Source of the DNA: Gemmatimonadota bacterium
GTDB lineage: Bacteria > Gemmatimonadota > Gemmatimonadetes > Gemmatimonadales > Gemmatimonadaceae
Assembly (NCBI GenBank): GCA_025359135.1
Contig: JANYHJ010000174.1
Span: forward strand, 1-52,901
Reading direction: 5' to 3'
DNA: 52,901 nt
This document shows positions 43,962 to 51,349 of the stretch, in pieces. Numbering within the stretch: position 1 is the stretch's first letter; every line of letters starts with the position of its first letter. Under the pieces are notes generated by a model. That model was not told the DNA's origin. It searched no databases and saw only the letters and a list, made by a program, of their open reading frames with translations. A program made the translations under genes and the position numbers.

Positions 43962-44872
43962 GTCGCGCCGCACGCGTTCTCGCCGAAGCCAAGGTCAACC
44001 TGTTCCTGCAGGTGCATGACCGGGAAGCCAACGGCTACCACCGCCTTGACACGCTCTTCTGCCGGCTTGCGCTGGCGGACGTGGTCACGGTGCGCGCCAC
44101 CGACGGGCCCAAGTCCCTCGACGCCGCAGGCCCGATGATGCCCGCCGCTGGGCTGGGACCGGTCGAGAAGAACCTGGCGTGGCGCGCCGCGAGCCGGTAC
44201 GCCGAGATCGCGGGCTGGCCGGGCGGCTTTGCGATTGAACTCGTGAAGCACATCCCGGTGGGCGGCGGTCTCGGTGGCGGCAGTGCCGACGCGGGTGCCG
44301 TGCTGCGCGCGCTCGACGCCCTGTCACCACGCCCGATCGGGGCGGAACGACTGCAGGCGCTGGCGACCTCGCTCGGATCGGACGTGCCATTTCTCGCGGG
44401 CACCGACCCGCTCGCCCTGGGCTGGGGCTTCGGCGAACAGCTGCGCGCCGTGCCGCCGTTGCCCGTACGCCCGGTCTGGCTCGTGGCATTCAATGCCGGC
44501 GTCCCGACCGCCGATGCCTATCGCTGGCTCGACGAGGCGCGCGTGACGCCGATCGGATTCCATCGCAGCGCGGCCATTCCGGTCACGATCAAGAGCTGGG
44601 CGCAGGTCTCGCAGCTGGCCTCCAACGACTTCGAGTCGGTGGTGCTCAAGCGCTTTCCGCGCATCGCGCATCACCTGTCTGCCATGCGCACGAGCGGCGT
44701 GCGGGCGCAGCTGGGCAAGTCGGTGGTGGCGCTCATGTCGGGGTCCGGCGCGACCGTGTTCGTGATTCCGGAGATCGATCCGGGCACGCCACCGCTCGAC
44801 GCCGGTCCGGGTGAGCGGATCCTTGTCACGGCAACGATTGATCGCGTTGCTCCGGTCGAGGTCGTCGCGTAG
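43958..44872 (+). CDS. ispE: 4-diphosphocytidyl-2-C-methyl-D-erythritol kinase
   Basis: A GHMP-family kinase of 304 residues that phosphorylates CDP-ME in the MEP isoprenoid pathway. Conserved parts are AEAKVNLFLQVHDREANGYH, the ATP-binding loop PVGGGLGGGSADAG, LGSDVPFL and the C-terminal ALMSGSGATVF. ATG 43958 overlaps the previous stop (ATGA). A candidate promoter for the following tRNA lies within its last codons, with the -10 covering the stop. Confidence 0.93.
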   Translation: MSRAARVLAEAKVNLFLQVHDREANGYHRLDTLFCRLALADVVTVRATDGPKSLDAAGPMMPAAGLGPVEKNLAWRAASRYAEIAGWPGGFAIELVKHIPVGGGLGGGSADAGAVLRALDALSPRPIGAERLQALATSLGSDVPFLAGTDPLALGWGFGEQLRAVPPLPVRPVWLVAFNAGVPTADAYRWLDEARVTPIGFHRSAAIPVTIKSWAQVSQLASNDFESVVLKRFPRIAHHLSAMRTSGVRAQLGKSVVALMSGSGATVFVIPEIDPGTPPLDAGPGERILVTATIDRVAPVEVVA

Positions 44873-44875
44873 CTT
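44847..44875 (+). promoter_or_regulatory. Candidate promoter of tRNA-Gln inside the end of ispE
   Basis: TTGCTC at 44847-44852 and TAGCTT at 44870-44875 are 17 bases apart. The -10 begins on the ispE stop codon TAG, and the tRNA starts 12 bases beyond it. Confidence 0.5.
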
Positions 44876-44886
44876 AGGCGGCTCAC

Positions 44887-44957
44887 TGCCCCTTCGTCCA
44901 ACGGCAGGACAGCGGACTTTGGATCCGCGAATGGTGGTTCGAATCCACCAGGGGCAA
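44887..44957 (+). tRNA. tRNA-Gln (anticodon TTG)
   Basis: A complete cloverleaf: acceptor TGCCCCT pairs with AGGGGCA, D-stem GTCC/GGAC, anticodon stem GCGGA/TCCGC with loop CTTTGGA (anticodon TTG, reading CAA/CAG), a four-base variable loop and T-arm GGTGG-TTCGAAT-CCACC. The discriminator is A at 44957. CCA is not encoded. Confidence 0.96.
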
Positions 44958-44982
44958 TCGTCACGCACCAGGCGCGGGGCGA

Positions 44983-45011
44983 TTGACCGAACTCCTTGCC
45001 CGGTTTACGTT
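44983..45011 (+). promoter_or_regulatory. Candidate sigma70 promoter of prs
   Basis: TTGACC at 44983-44988 and TACGTT at 45006-45011 are 17 bases apart. The -10 starts a 14-base stretch, TACGTTTCAAGGCT, repeated exactly at the rpsF candidate promoter. The predicted leader is under about 10 bases. Confidence 0.6.
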
Positions 45012-45025
45012 TCAAGGCTGCGCTC

Positions 45026-45979
45026 ATGGACGGGACACAATCGCCTGGCGTCGGGTTCAAGCTCCTTTCGGGAACGGCCAACCAGCCGCTCTCGGCGGAG
45101 ATCGCGGGCCACCTTGGGGTGGAGCTCGCGAAGTGCACGGTAACCCGATTTGCCGACGGGGAAATCTTCGTCCGGATCGACGAAAACATCCGCGGTGCGG
45201 ACGTTTTCATCGTGCAGCCGACCAACCCACCGGCCGAGAACGTGATGGAGCTGTTGCTCCTGATCGACGCGGCCCGACGGGCGTCGGCGGCGCGCATCAC
45301 CTGCGTGATGCCGTACTACGGCTATGCGCGGCAGGACCGCAAGGACCAGCCGCGTGTCGCGATCGGAGCCAAGCTCGTGGCCAACCTGATCGAGACAGCC
45401 GGGGCCGACCGGGTGCTGGGTCTCGATTTTCACCAGCACCAGTTGCAAGGGTTTTTCGACGTTCCGGTCGATCACCTCTACGCAGCGCCGGTGCTCGTCG
45501 CGCACTATCGCAAGAAGCAGCTGAAGGATCTCGTGGTCGTGGCCCCCGATGTCGGGTCGGCCAAGATGGCGAGGGGGTTTGCCAAGCGGCTCAACGGCAC
45601 GCTGGCGATCATCGACAAGCGCCGGCCCGCCGCGAACGTCGCGGAAGTGCTGAACGTCGTCGGTGAAGTGGAAGGCCGGGATTGTCTCCTCGTCGATGAC
45701 ATGATCGACACCGCGGGGACCATCTCGGAGGCGGCGAAAGCACTCAAGCAACTGGGCGCTTCCGACATCTACGCGTGCTGCACGCACGCGCTCTTCTCCG
45801 GCCCTGCGGTCGAACGGCTCTCGTCGGCACCGATCACCGAAGTCGCGGTGACGGATTCGATGCGGACGCCCTCCGATCGGCGCTTCCCTTCACTGGTCAT
45901 CCTCTCGGTGGGCGAACTGCTCGCCAAGGCCATCCGCTACACGCATAGCGACCAGTCGGTCAGCGCGCTGTTCGACTAG
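45026..45979 (+). CDS. prs: Ribose-phosphate pyrophosphokinase
   Basis: A 317-residue enzyme that makes PRPP from ribose 5-phosphate and ATP for nucleotide, His and Trp synthesis. Diagnostic parts are FADGEIFVRIDENIRGADVF, MPYYGYARQDRKDQPR, FHQHQLQGFFDVPVDHLYA, the flexible-loop area VAPDVGSAKMAR and the PRPP-binding motif LLVDDMIDTAGTI. ATG 45026 is used; upstream in-frame codons fall in the promoter. It is followed after 31 bases by rplY and probably shares its transcript through pth. Confidence 0.95.
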   Translation: MDGTQSPGVGFKLLSGTANQPLSAEIAGHLGVELAKCTVTRFADGEIFVRIDENIRGADVFIVQPTNPPAENVMELLLLIDAARRASAARITCVMPYYGYARQDRKDQPRVAIGAKLVANLIETAGADRVLGLDFHQHQLQGFFDVPVDHLYAAPVLVAHYRKKQLKDLVVVAPDVGSAKMARGFAKRLNGTLAIIDKRRPAANVAEVLNVVGEVEGRDCLLVDDMIDTAGTISEAAKALKQLGASDIYACCTHALFSGPAVERLSSAPITEVAVTDSMRTPSDRRFPSLVILSVGELLAKAIRYTHSDQSVSALFD

Positions 45980-46010
45980 TCCGGCATCACCTTCGCATCA
46001 GGGTTCTACC

Positions 46011-46673
46011 ATGGCGACCGCTTCCCTCTCCGCTTCCGCCCGTGCCGACACCGGCAAGGGTGTCGCGCGCACCTTGCGCGCCGCTGGCCGCGTCCCGGCC
46101 GTGATCTACGGGCACGCCCGCGCTCCGATGAGCCTCTCCCTCGACGCTCGCGAACTGGGCAAGCTCCTCGGCCGCATCGCGGCCGAAGCCACGGTGATCG
46201 AGCTCTCCATCGATGGTGCCCAGGCGCGCACCCTCATCCGTGAGGTGCAGCGCCACCCGTTCAAGAAGCAGATCCTCCACGTCGACTTCCAGGAACTGGT
46301 CGCCGGTGAGAAGGTCATCGTCCGCATCCCGCTCACCCTCGTCGGCACGTCCGAAGGCGTGCGCATGAGCGGCGGCATCATGGACCAGCCGCTTCGCGAG
46401 CTCGAGATCCGCTGCGATCCGGTCATCATCCCGAGCCACATCGATATCGACATCTCCGCGCTCGGCCTCGGTGACTCGATCCACGTGCGCGAGCTCAAGC
46501 TCGCCGACGGCATCGAGATCATGACCGAACTCGACGCCACGATCTGCGTCTGCGCGGCGCCGCGTGCGGCCATCGAGGAAGCGGCCAAGGTCGAGGTCAC
46601 CGCCGAGGCGGGTGCCGAGCCCGAGGTCATCCGCAAGGCCAAGGCGGACGAGGAAGTCGAGGAGAAGAAGTAA
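46011..46673 (+). CDS. rplY: 50S ribosomal protein L25 (CTC family)
   Basis: A 220-residue long-form L25/Ctc protein that binds 5S rRNA. The N-terminal L25 domain starts with ADTGKGVARTLRAAGRVPAVIYG and the beta-barrel domain follows (ISALGLGDSIHVRELKL). The C-terminal tail is acidic and lysine-rich (ADEEVEEKK). The order prs-rplY-pth is common in bacteria. ATG 46011 begins the conserved region. Confidence 0.93.
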   Translation: MATASLSASARADTGKGVARTLRAAGRVPAVIYGHARAPMSLSLDARELGKLLGRIAAEATVIELSIDGAQARTLIREVQRHPFKKQILHVDFQELVAGEKVIVRIPLTLVGTSEGVRMSGGIMDQPLRELEIRCDPVIIPSHIDIDISALGLGDSIHVRELKLADGIEIMTELDATICVCAAPRAAIEEAAKVEVTAEAGAEPEVIRKAKADEEVEEKK

Positions 46674-46702
46674 GGGCGGTTGGTGCCGCCTGAACCGCAC
46701 GC

Positions 46703-47371
46703 ATGAAGCTCATCGCCGGCCTCGGCAACCCGGGGCGCCGCTACGAGCACACGCGACACAACGTCGGCTGGTGGGTCCTCGACCACCTCGCCGACGTTTG
46801 GCGTTGTACCTCCTGGGAGAGCGTCGGCGACTCCCTCGTCTGCGACGGGGCGCTCGAGAACATGTCGGTCCGGCTGATCAAGCCGCAGACCTTCATGAAC
46901 CTGAGCGGACAGGCCATCGCGCCATACCTGAACAGCGAGGGCGGTCTCGAGGGCATCGATCCGCGCACCGACCTGCTCGTGATCGTCGACGATGTCGCCA
47001 TTCCGGTGGGCCGCTATCGCATCCGACCGCAGGGCTCCTCTGGCGGCCACAACGGGCTCAACGACCTCGAGCGCACGTTCGGACACCAGCACTACGCACG
47101 GTTGCGCCTGGGCGTCGGTCCGACTGTGCCCGAGACGCGCATTCCCGACATGGCCGACTACGTGCTCAGTGACGTGCCCGCCGACGAGAAGGTGGTCATC
47201 GACGCGCTCCTGCCCACCTGCGAGGGTGCGTGTCGCACCTGGCTGCTCGACGGCGTCTCGGCGGCCATGAACCGGTTCAACGGTGGTGCGGTACCCAAGC
47301 CCAGGTCTGACGAGGAGCCGCCGACACTCGACCAACAGGTCAGATCTGACGCAGAAGGCCCCGCCAACTAG
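46703..47371 (+). CDS. pth: Peptidyl-tRNA hydrolase
   Basis: A 222-residue enzyme that frees tRNA from stalled peptidyl-tRNA. It shows the start LIAGLGNPGRRYEHTRHNVG with catalytic His19, KPQTFMNLSGQA, the DD..PVGR segment and SGGHNGLNDLE. The C-terminal tail (about 190-222) is an extra acidic extension not needed for activity. Its last codons and stop lie within a strong terminator hairpin. No clear ribosome-binding site precedes the ATG. Confidence 0.94.
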   Translation: MKLIAGLGNPGRRYEHTRHNVGWWVLDHLADVWRCTSWESVGDSLVCDGALENMSVRLIKPQTFMNLSGQAIAPYLNSEGGLEGIDPRTDLLVIVDDVAIPVGRYRIRPQGSSGGHNGLNDLERTFGHQHYARLRLGVGPTVPETRIPDMADYVLSDVPADEKVVIDALLPTCEGACRTWLLDGVSAAMNRFNGGAVPKPRSDEEPPTLDQQVRSDAEGPAN

Positions 47372-47384
47372 CGGGGCCTTCTGC
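47351..47384. terminator. Bidirectional terminator overlapping the end of pth
   Basis: A perfect 14-bp stem, GCAGAAGGCCCCGC with GCGGGGCCTTCTGC, encloses the 6-base loop CAACTA. The pth stop codon TAG starts in the loop and ends on the first stem base. The arrangement can also serve the small minus-strand gene that ends at 47408. Confidence 0.82.
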
Positions 47385-47407
47385 ATGGTGCGCGGCTCGC
47401 TGCGCCG

Positions 47408-47527
47408 CTACTCGATGAACATCACGCTCACGACCTGAAAGGCCACGAGGACGACGGCGGCAACCAACCAGCGCCAAGCGAGCCAGCCGGACCGGGCCGG
47501 GTGTTCGTGGGAGTGGGGTGCAACCAC
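47408..47527 (-). CDS. Small single-helix membrane protein (39 residues)
   Basis: An uninterrupted frame from GTG 47527 encodes 39 residues: a His-rich polar head (VVAPHSHEHPARSG), then a hydrophobic Trp-rich helix (residues 15-37, WLAWRWLVAAVVLVAF...) ending in FIE. It is preceded by GAGGAGGT, one of the strongest ribosome-binding sites in the window, 4 bases before the start. It ends just before the bidirectional terminator of pth. Too short for ordinary ORF calling. Function unknown; small inner-membrane subunits of oxidases or transporters have this shape. Confidence 0.65.
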   Translation of the reverse strand: MVAPHSHEHPARSGWLAWRWLVAAVVLVAFQVVSVMFIE

Positions 47528-47813
47528 GGGACCTCCTCAAGGCAGACGTGAGCGACAGCGCCCGAATGCAGGCGGCGAAGAACGACGAGTTCCGCCGTGG
47601 CTCCGCAACTGATGCCGCGTGCCAGTGGGGATCGGCACGTGGTGCTGTCGACTTGAACTCTGCATCGATCGTGCCACGCGGAGACTCCGTGCGGCTATAC
47701 TTCACGCTGCGCACGAGAGTTCTGGCGAGCGGCCCCGGCCGCACCGGGAGCGGCGCACCCATGGCGCGACAGCATCCTGCCGGCGCGACCGCAGTACTCC
47801 GAGTCTCCACTCC

Positions 47814-48914
47814 ATGCTCAAGCTTGGTATCGTCGGCCTCCCCAACGTCGGGAAGTCGACCCTCTTCAACGCCCTCACCGCCGCGAAGGCGGAAGCGGCC
47901 AACTACCCGTTCTGTACCGTCGAGCCGAATGTCGGCATGGTCGAGGTGCCCGACGCGCGCCTCGCGCCGCTCGTGAAGATCGTGCAGCCGAAGAAGACGG
48001 TGCCCGCCGTCGTGCAGTTCGTGGACATCGCGGGCCTCGTGAAGGGCGCCGCCCAGGGCGAAGGCCTGGGCAACAAGTTCCTCGCCAACATCCGCGAAAC
48101 CGACGCGATCGTGCACGTGGTGCGCTGCTTCGAGGACGCCGACGTCACGCACGTCATGGGCGCGGTCGATCCCGTGCGCGACCGCGAGGTGATCGAGTTC
48201 GAGCTCGCCCTCTCCGACCTGGGCGCGGTCGAGAAACGCGTCGACAAGACCAAGCGGGCCGCGCGCGTCGGCGAAAAGGAGGCGGCGCTCGAGCTCCCCG
48301 TGCTCGAGAAGGCGCTGGCCTTCCTTACCGAGGGACGCGGCCTCTGGGAGGCGAAGCTCACCGCCGAGGAGCTCGCGATGCTCGCGCCGCTCCAGCTGCT
48401 CACCACCAAGTCCGTGCTCTACGCGGCCAACGTGACCGACGCGGAGCTCACCGGCGCCGAGGGTCCGCACGTGAAGGCGTTGCGTGCGGCCATCGCCAAG
48501 AGCGGCGAGCATGCGGAAGTGGTCACCTTCTCCGCCAAGATCGAGGCCGAGCTGGCCGAATTGCCGAGCGAGGATCGTGCGGAGTTCCTGCAGTCGCTCG
48601 GGCTCGAGAGCGCGGGACTCGACCGGCTGATCCGGGCCGGCTATCACCTGATGGGGCTGCGCACCTACTTCACGGCCGGCGAAGTCGAAGTGCGCGCGTG
48701 GACGATCCATGATGGCGACACGGCGCCCAAGGCGGCCGGCGTGATCCACACCGACTTCGAGCGCGGGTTCATCCGCGCGGAGACGGTGGCCTACGACGAC
48801 TTCGTGGCCAACGCTGGCTGGAAGGGCGCGCGCGACAAGGGCGTCGTGCGCAGCGAGGGCAAGGAGTACGTCGTGGCCGACGGCGACGTGCTGCTCTTCC
48901 GCTTCAACGTCTAG
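47814..48914 (+). CDS. ychF: Redox-regulated ATPase YchF (Obg-like)
   Basis: A 366-residue P-loop protein of the YchF/OLA1 family that prefers ATP over GTP and binds ribosomes and stress proteins. It has P-loop GLPNVGKST (8-16), DIAGLVKGAAQGEGLGN (switch II), the ATP-specific NxxE-like box in AANVTDAEL and the C-terminal TGS domain (GVIHTDFERGFIRAETV). A GGCTATACT element at 47693-47701 could be an extended -10 of its promoter, leaving a leader of about 105 bases; no good -35 was seen. The gap 47528-47813 holds nothing else convincing. Confidence 0.94.
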   Translation: MLKLGIVGLPNVGKSTLFNALTAAKAEAANYPFCTVEPNVGMVEVPDARLAPLVKIVQPKKTVPAVVQFVDIAGLVKGAAQGEGLGNKFLANIRETDAIVHVVRCFEDADVTHVMGAVDPVRDREVIEFELALSDLGAVEKRVDKTKRAARVGEKEAALELPVLEKALAFLTEGRGLWEAKLTAEELAMLAPLQLLTTKSVLYAANVTDAELTGAEGPHVKALRAAIAKSGEHAEVVTFSAKIEAELAELPSEDRAEFLQSLGLESAGLDRLIRAGYHLMGLRTYFTAGEVEVRAWTIHDGDTAPKAAGVIHTDFERGFIRAETVAYDDFVANAGWKGARDKGVVRSEGKEYVVADGDVLLFRFNV

Positions 48915-48938
48915 CCGTCGCAAGCGGGACACCAACAA

Positions 48939-48968
48939 AACGGGGGCCGAGTGATCTCGGCCCCCGTT
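48939..48968. terminator. Bidirectional terminator between ychF and the PEP-CTERM genes
   Basis: AACGGGGGCCGAG pairs perfectly with CTCGGCCCCCGTT over 13 bp around a TGAT loop. It lies 25 bases after ychF and 31 bases after the stop of the convergent gene. Confidence 0.8.
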
Positions 48969-48998
48969 GACGTTGCGGCTGTTGCAGGCGCCCGCGCG

Positions 48999-49651
48999 TT
49001 ACTTGCGACGACGCCTCCCGACGACCGCGACGCCCACGAGTCCCGATGCCACGAGCGCGATCGAGGCCGGTTCCGGGGCCGTGGTCGTGGTCGGCGTGTC
49101 GTAGATCATGACGTTGTCGATGCCGGTGTTGAGCTGCCCGCCCAGCGTCGATTGGAACTCCACCGACGTGATGGGCGCCCCGATGAGGTCAGAAACCCCG
49201 CGAATCCGAGCGCGGCCGCACCGTTGTACGAGTAGCTGCCCAGCAGGATCGACCCGTTGTACAAGGACGTGGTCGCCGGACCGAGACCGTTGTAGTACCC
49301 GTCAAGGCCGAAACCGTACACGGGCGAGGCGAAGGTGAGCCGGAACCACTCGTCGCCGTTCGACGTGAGGATGCTCGACGTCGTCGGGGTGAGGCCCGGA
49401 CCGTAGTTCGTGTAGCCGGGCGAACTGACCCAGACGTTGAGAAAAGGAACGCCGGCCTTTGGTGTGTACGTGATGCCGCTCTTCGTGAACCCGGCGCTCG
49501 GTGCGTTCTTCGCGATGGGCACGGTCTCGAAGTCTTCCGTATAGAACGGGCTCCCGGCTGCGGCGAGGAACACCGATTTGCTGCTGAATACCTGCGCGGT
49601 GGCCCGGGTGCTCGCGAGGGCAACGACGAGCGCAAGGGCGGTGCGGTTCAT
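48999..49651 (-). pseudogene. PEP-CTERM-sorted secreted protein with a one-base frameshift
   Basis: From ATG 49651 the frame encodes a signal peptide (TALALVVALASTRATA) and a beta-rich domain (SVFLAAAGSPFYTEDFETVP, YGFGLDGYYNG). Near 49196-49199 the frame breaks: the minus strand has a GGGG run where one more G would continue the protein as SDLIGAPITSVEFQ into a full PEP-CTERM anchor (PEPASIALVASGLVG, then VVGRRRRK) ending at 48999. Read straight, the protein stops early without the anchor. So it is a frameshift, a sequencing error or phase variation. About 217 residues when restored. Exosortase would cleave at the PEP motif and attach it to the envelope. ATG overlaps the upstream PEP-CTERM stop (ATGA). 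Confidence 0.75.
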
Positions 49652-50307
49652 GGGTTGTGCCGGGTCGAGGTGGGGAGCGACGGGGACCGGCGACGGCGAG
49701 AGACGATGCCGACGCCGAGCAGGCCTGAGGCGACCAGCACCAGCGACGCCGGTTCCGGCACGGCGCTCGTGGGCGCATCGAAGGTCAGGTCGTCCATGAA
49801 GATCCCGGCATTCCCGCATGGGCCGCCCGGATTGGAGACAAAACACGGCGTCACGTTCGTGAACTCCACCTTGTCCACGTTGGCAAAGTTGAACGTGACG
49901 AACTGCGCCGAGTTTCCGGCGAAGACGTCCACGAAGCCGACTTGCGTCCCGCCCAACCAGCCGGTGACGCGGTACGTCTCCGGATAGTTGTGGACGGCCT
50001 CGGTGAGCCAGCCGCTCGTGAAGTTGAACGGCGCCGCCCGCGTGATGCTCGAACCTGAGCCGCCGCGGTTGTAGATGACGTTCTTGAGCGAGACGACGCT
50101 CGTGGGAAGGTTGCTGTTGAACGGCCCCACCCCAGAGAGGGTTGCGTCATAGCAGAGGAAGCCGTTCCAGCTGAAGCCCTGATGCGATCCAAGACCGGCG
50201 CCACTTCCGCAGGCCAAGGTATCGAACCCGTAGGTCTGCGCGTGGACGGGTCGCGCGAGGATGGTGGCGAACGTGACGGCGAAGAAGAGCAGACGGAAGA
50301 GGCGCAT
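49648..50307 (-). CDS. PEP-CTERM-sorted secreted protein
   Basis: A 219-residue protein with a signal peptide (LFRLLFFAVTFATILARPVHA) and a Cys-containing secreted domain (FDTLACGSGAGLGS, FLCYDATLSGVG). It ends with the sorting signal VPEPASLVLVASGLLGVGIVSRRRR: a PEP motif, a hydrophobic helix and an arginine cluster. Exosortase would cleave this and anchor the protein in extracellular matrix or the envelope; no exosortase gene is in the window. It is translationally coupled to a second PEP-CTERM gene. No strong ribosome-binding site is seen before ATG 50307. Confidence 0.82.
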   Translation of the reverse strand: MRLFRLLFFAVTFATILARPVHAQTYGFDTLACGSGAGLGSHQGFSWNGFLCYDATLSGVGPFNSNLPTSVVSLKNVIYNRGGSGSSITRAAPFNFTSGWLTEAVHNYPETYRVTGWLGGTQVGFVDVFAGNSAQFVTFNFANVDKVEFTNVTPCFVSNPGGPCGNAGIFMDDLTFDAPTSAVPEPASLVLVASGLLGVGIVSRRRRSPSLPTSTRHNP

Positions 50308-50751
50308 GGCGTACCGGGGAGCCGGGGAGAACTTCGGAAAGGTGGGATTGGGTCTAGTGGGGGCATATCCCGCGCCGCCCTGGTTGCGCCACGTCAGCCA
50401 CCGTCTGTTTGGCGATGCGACCATAGGCAGGTAACGGCGCCGGGTAACACGGCAGCGAACGAGCCGCTCGAGCGCTGCGTGCGCCACAGACTGTGGTGAC
50501 GGAGACGCGCATGCGTCCGGCCGGGGTGCCGTCCGCATAGGGCAAAGCCGGACAGTGCCCTGCGCCTCGGTAGCGGTGCGCGACTCCGATGCTGAGCCGC
50601 TTGCGGGTTGTCTGGCGGTACCGAACTGGCTACGTTTCAAGGCTTGGATCCAAACGGCGCGCCGCTCTGGCCGCCGACAATTCGCCCTCCTCCCGGGCCC
50701 TGGCAAGCGCGCGGGAGGCACTTCCCAAAGTCCAAAGGGAGCTTTGCCTGT
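50308..50751. promoter_or_regulatory. Divergent region between the PEP-CTERM genes and rpsF
   Basis: These 444 bases hold no convincing gene. On the plus strand lies the rpsF promoter (50608-50636) and a leader of about 110 bases with a 7-bp hairpin, CCTCCCG at 50689-50695 with CGGGAGG at 50712-50718, a possible S6-type leader but not proven. On the minus strand a 16-base block at 50385-50400 (TGGC...GCA) has a weak sigma54 look. The rest is unexplained. Confidence 0.45.
50608..50636 (+). promoter_or_regulatory. Candidate sigma70 promoter of the rpsF-rpsR-rplI operon
   Basis: TTGTCT at 50608-50613 and TACGTT at 50631-50636 are 17 bases apart, and the -10 opens the same 14 bases (TACGTTTCAAGGCT) that lie at the prs candidate promoter. 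Confidence 0.6.
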
Positions 50752-51114
50752 ATGCCTCGCACCTATGAGGCGGTGTACATCTTCGACTCTGCACTCGAAG
50801 ACGCCGCCATCACCGAGAAGCTCGGTCGTTTCCACGCACTCCTCAGCCCGATCGGCGAGGTGAAGGTGGAAAGCTGGGGACGCCGCCAGCTCGCGTACCC
50901 GATCAAGCGCCGTGACAACGGCTTCTACGTCATCGCCTACTTCACCACGGAGCCGAAGACGCTCCCCGAGTACGAGCGTGCGCTCAAGCTCGACGAAGGC
51001 GTGATCCGCTACCTCGTCTCGCTCCACGAGCACGAGCTTGGCGTTCCCGAGGCCCGGCGCGCGGAGCTCGCCGCCAAAGCCGCCCGCGACGACGACGACG
51101 ACGACGAGGAATAG
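50752..51114 (+). CDS. rpsF: 30S ribosomal protein S6
   Basis: A 120-residue S6 that pairs with S18 on the 30S platform. Conserved parts are RTYEAVYIFDSALED, ESWGRRQLAYPIKRRDNGFYV and TLPEYERALKLDEGVIRYLV. The C-terminus is strongly acidic, six Asp then two Glu, which recalls the C-terminal Glu pair of E. coli S6 that RimK extends with more glutamates. ATG 50752 is preceded at about 12 bases by GGGAG. S6 and S18 genes are 9 bases apart. Confidence 0.96.
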   Translation: MPRTYEAVYIFDSALEDAAITEKLGRFHALLSPIGEVKVESWGRRQLAYPIKRRDNGFYVIAYFTTEPKTLPEYERALKLDEGVIRYLVSLHEHELGVPEARRAELAAKAARDDDDDDEE

Positions 51115-51123
51115 ACACCCATC

Positions 51124-51345
51124 ATGCGCCGATTCAAGAAGCCCAGCCCGATCATCGAAGCCGGCATCCGCTATGTCGATCACAAGGATGACCGCCTGCT
51201 CGCCCGCTTCATCACCGACACCGGCAAGATCCTGCCCAGCCGGCTCTCCGGTGTGGATGCACGCCATCAGCGCCAGCTCGCCAAGGCCATCAAGAAGGCC
51301 CGCTTCCTGGCCCTGATTCCGTACACCCGCGGCCACCAGCCGTAG
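51124..51345 (+). CDS. rpsR: 30S ribosomal protein S18
   Basis: A 73-residue S18 with the conserved core DRLLARFITDTGKILPSRLSG and QRQLAKAIKKARFLALIPYT. It lacks Zn-binding cysteines, so it is the C-minus form. It lies 9 bases after rpsF and 4 before the DUF2232 gene, in the standard small ribosomal operon order. Confidence 0.96.
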   Translation: MRRFKKPSPIIEAGIRYVDHKDDRLLARFITDTGKILPSRLSGVDARHQRQLAKAIKKARFLALIPYTRGHQP

Positions 51346-51349
51346 GCCA

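Noticed and set aside
47518..47976. Plus-strand frame entering the ychF gene out of frame
   Set aside because: Overlaps the YchF P-loop region in the wrong frame and has shadow composition.
50400..50470. Possible c-di-GMP-I riboswitch (a GGCAGGTAACGG...CGGGTAAC stretch)
   Set aside because: The required CGCAAAGCC core and the first paired stem are missing.
50354..50545. A 63-codon minus-strand frame upstream of the PEP-CTERM gene
   Set aside because: No ribosome-binding site or hydrophobic segment; lies in promoter DNA.
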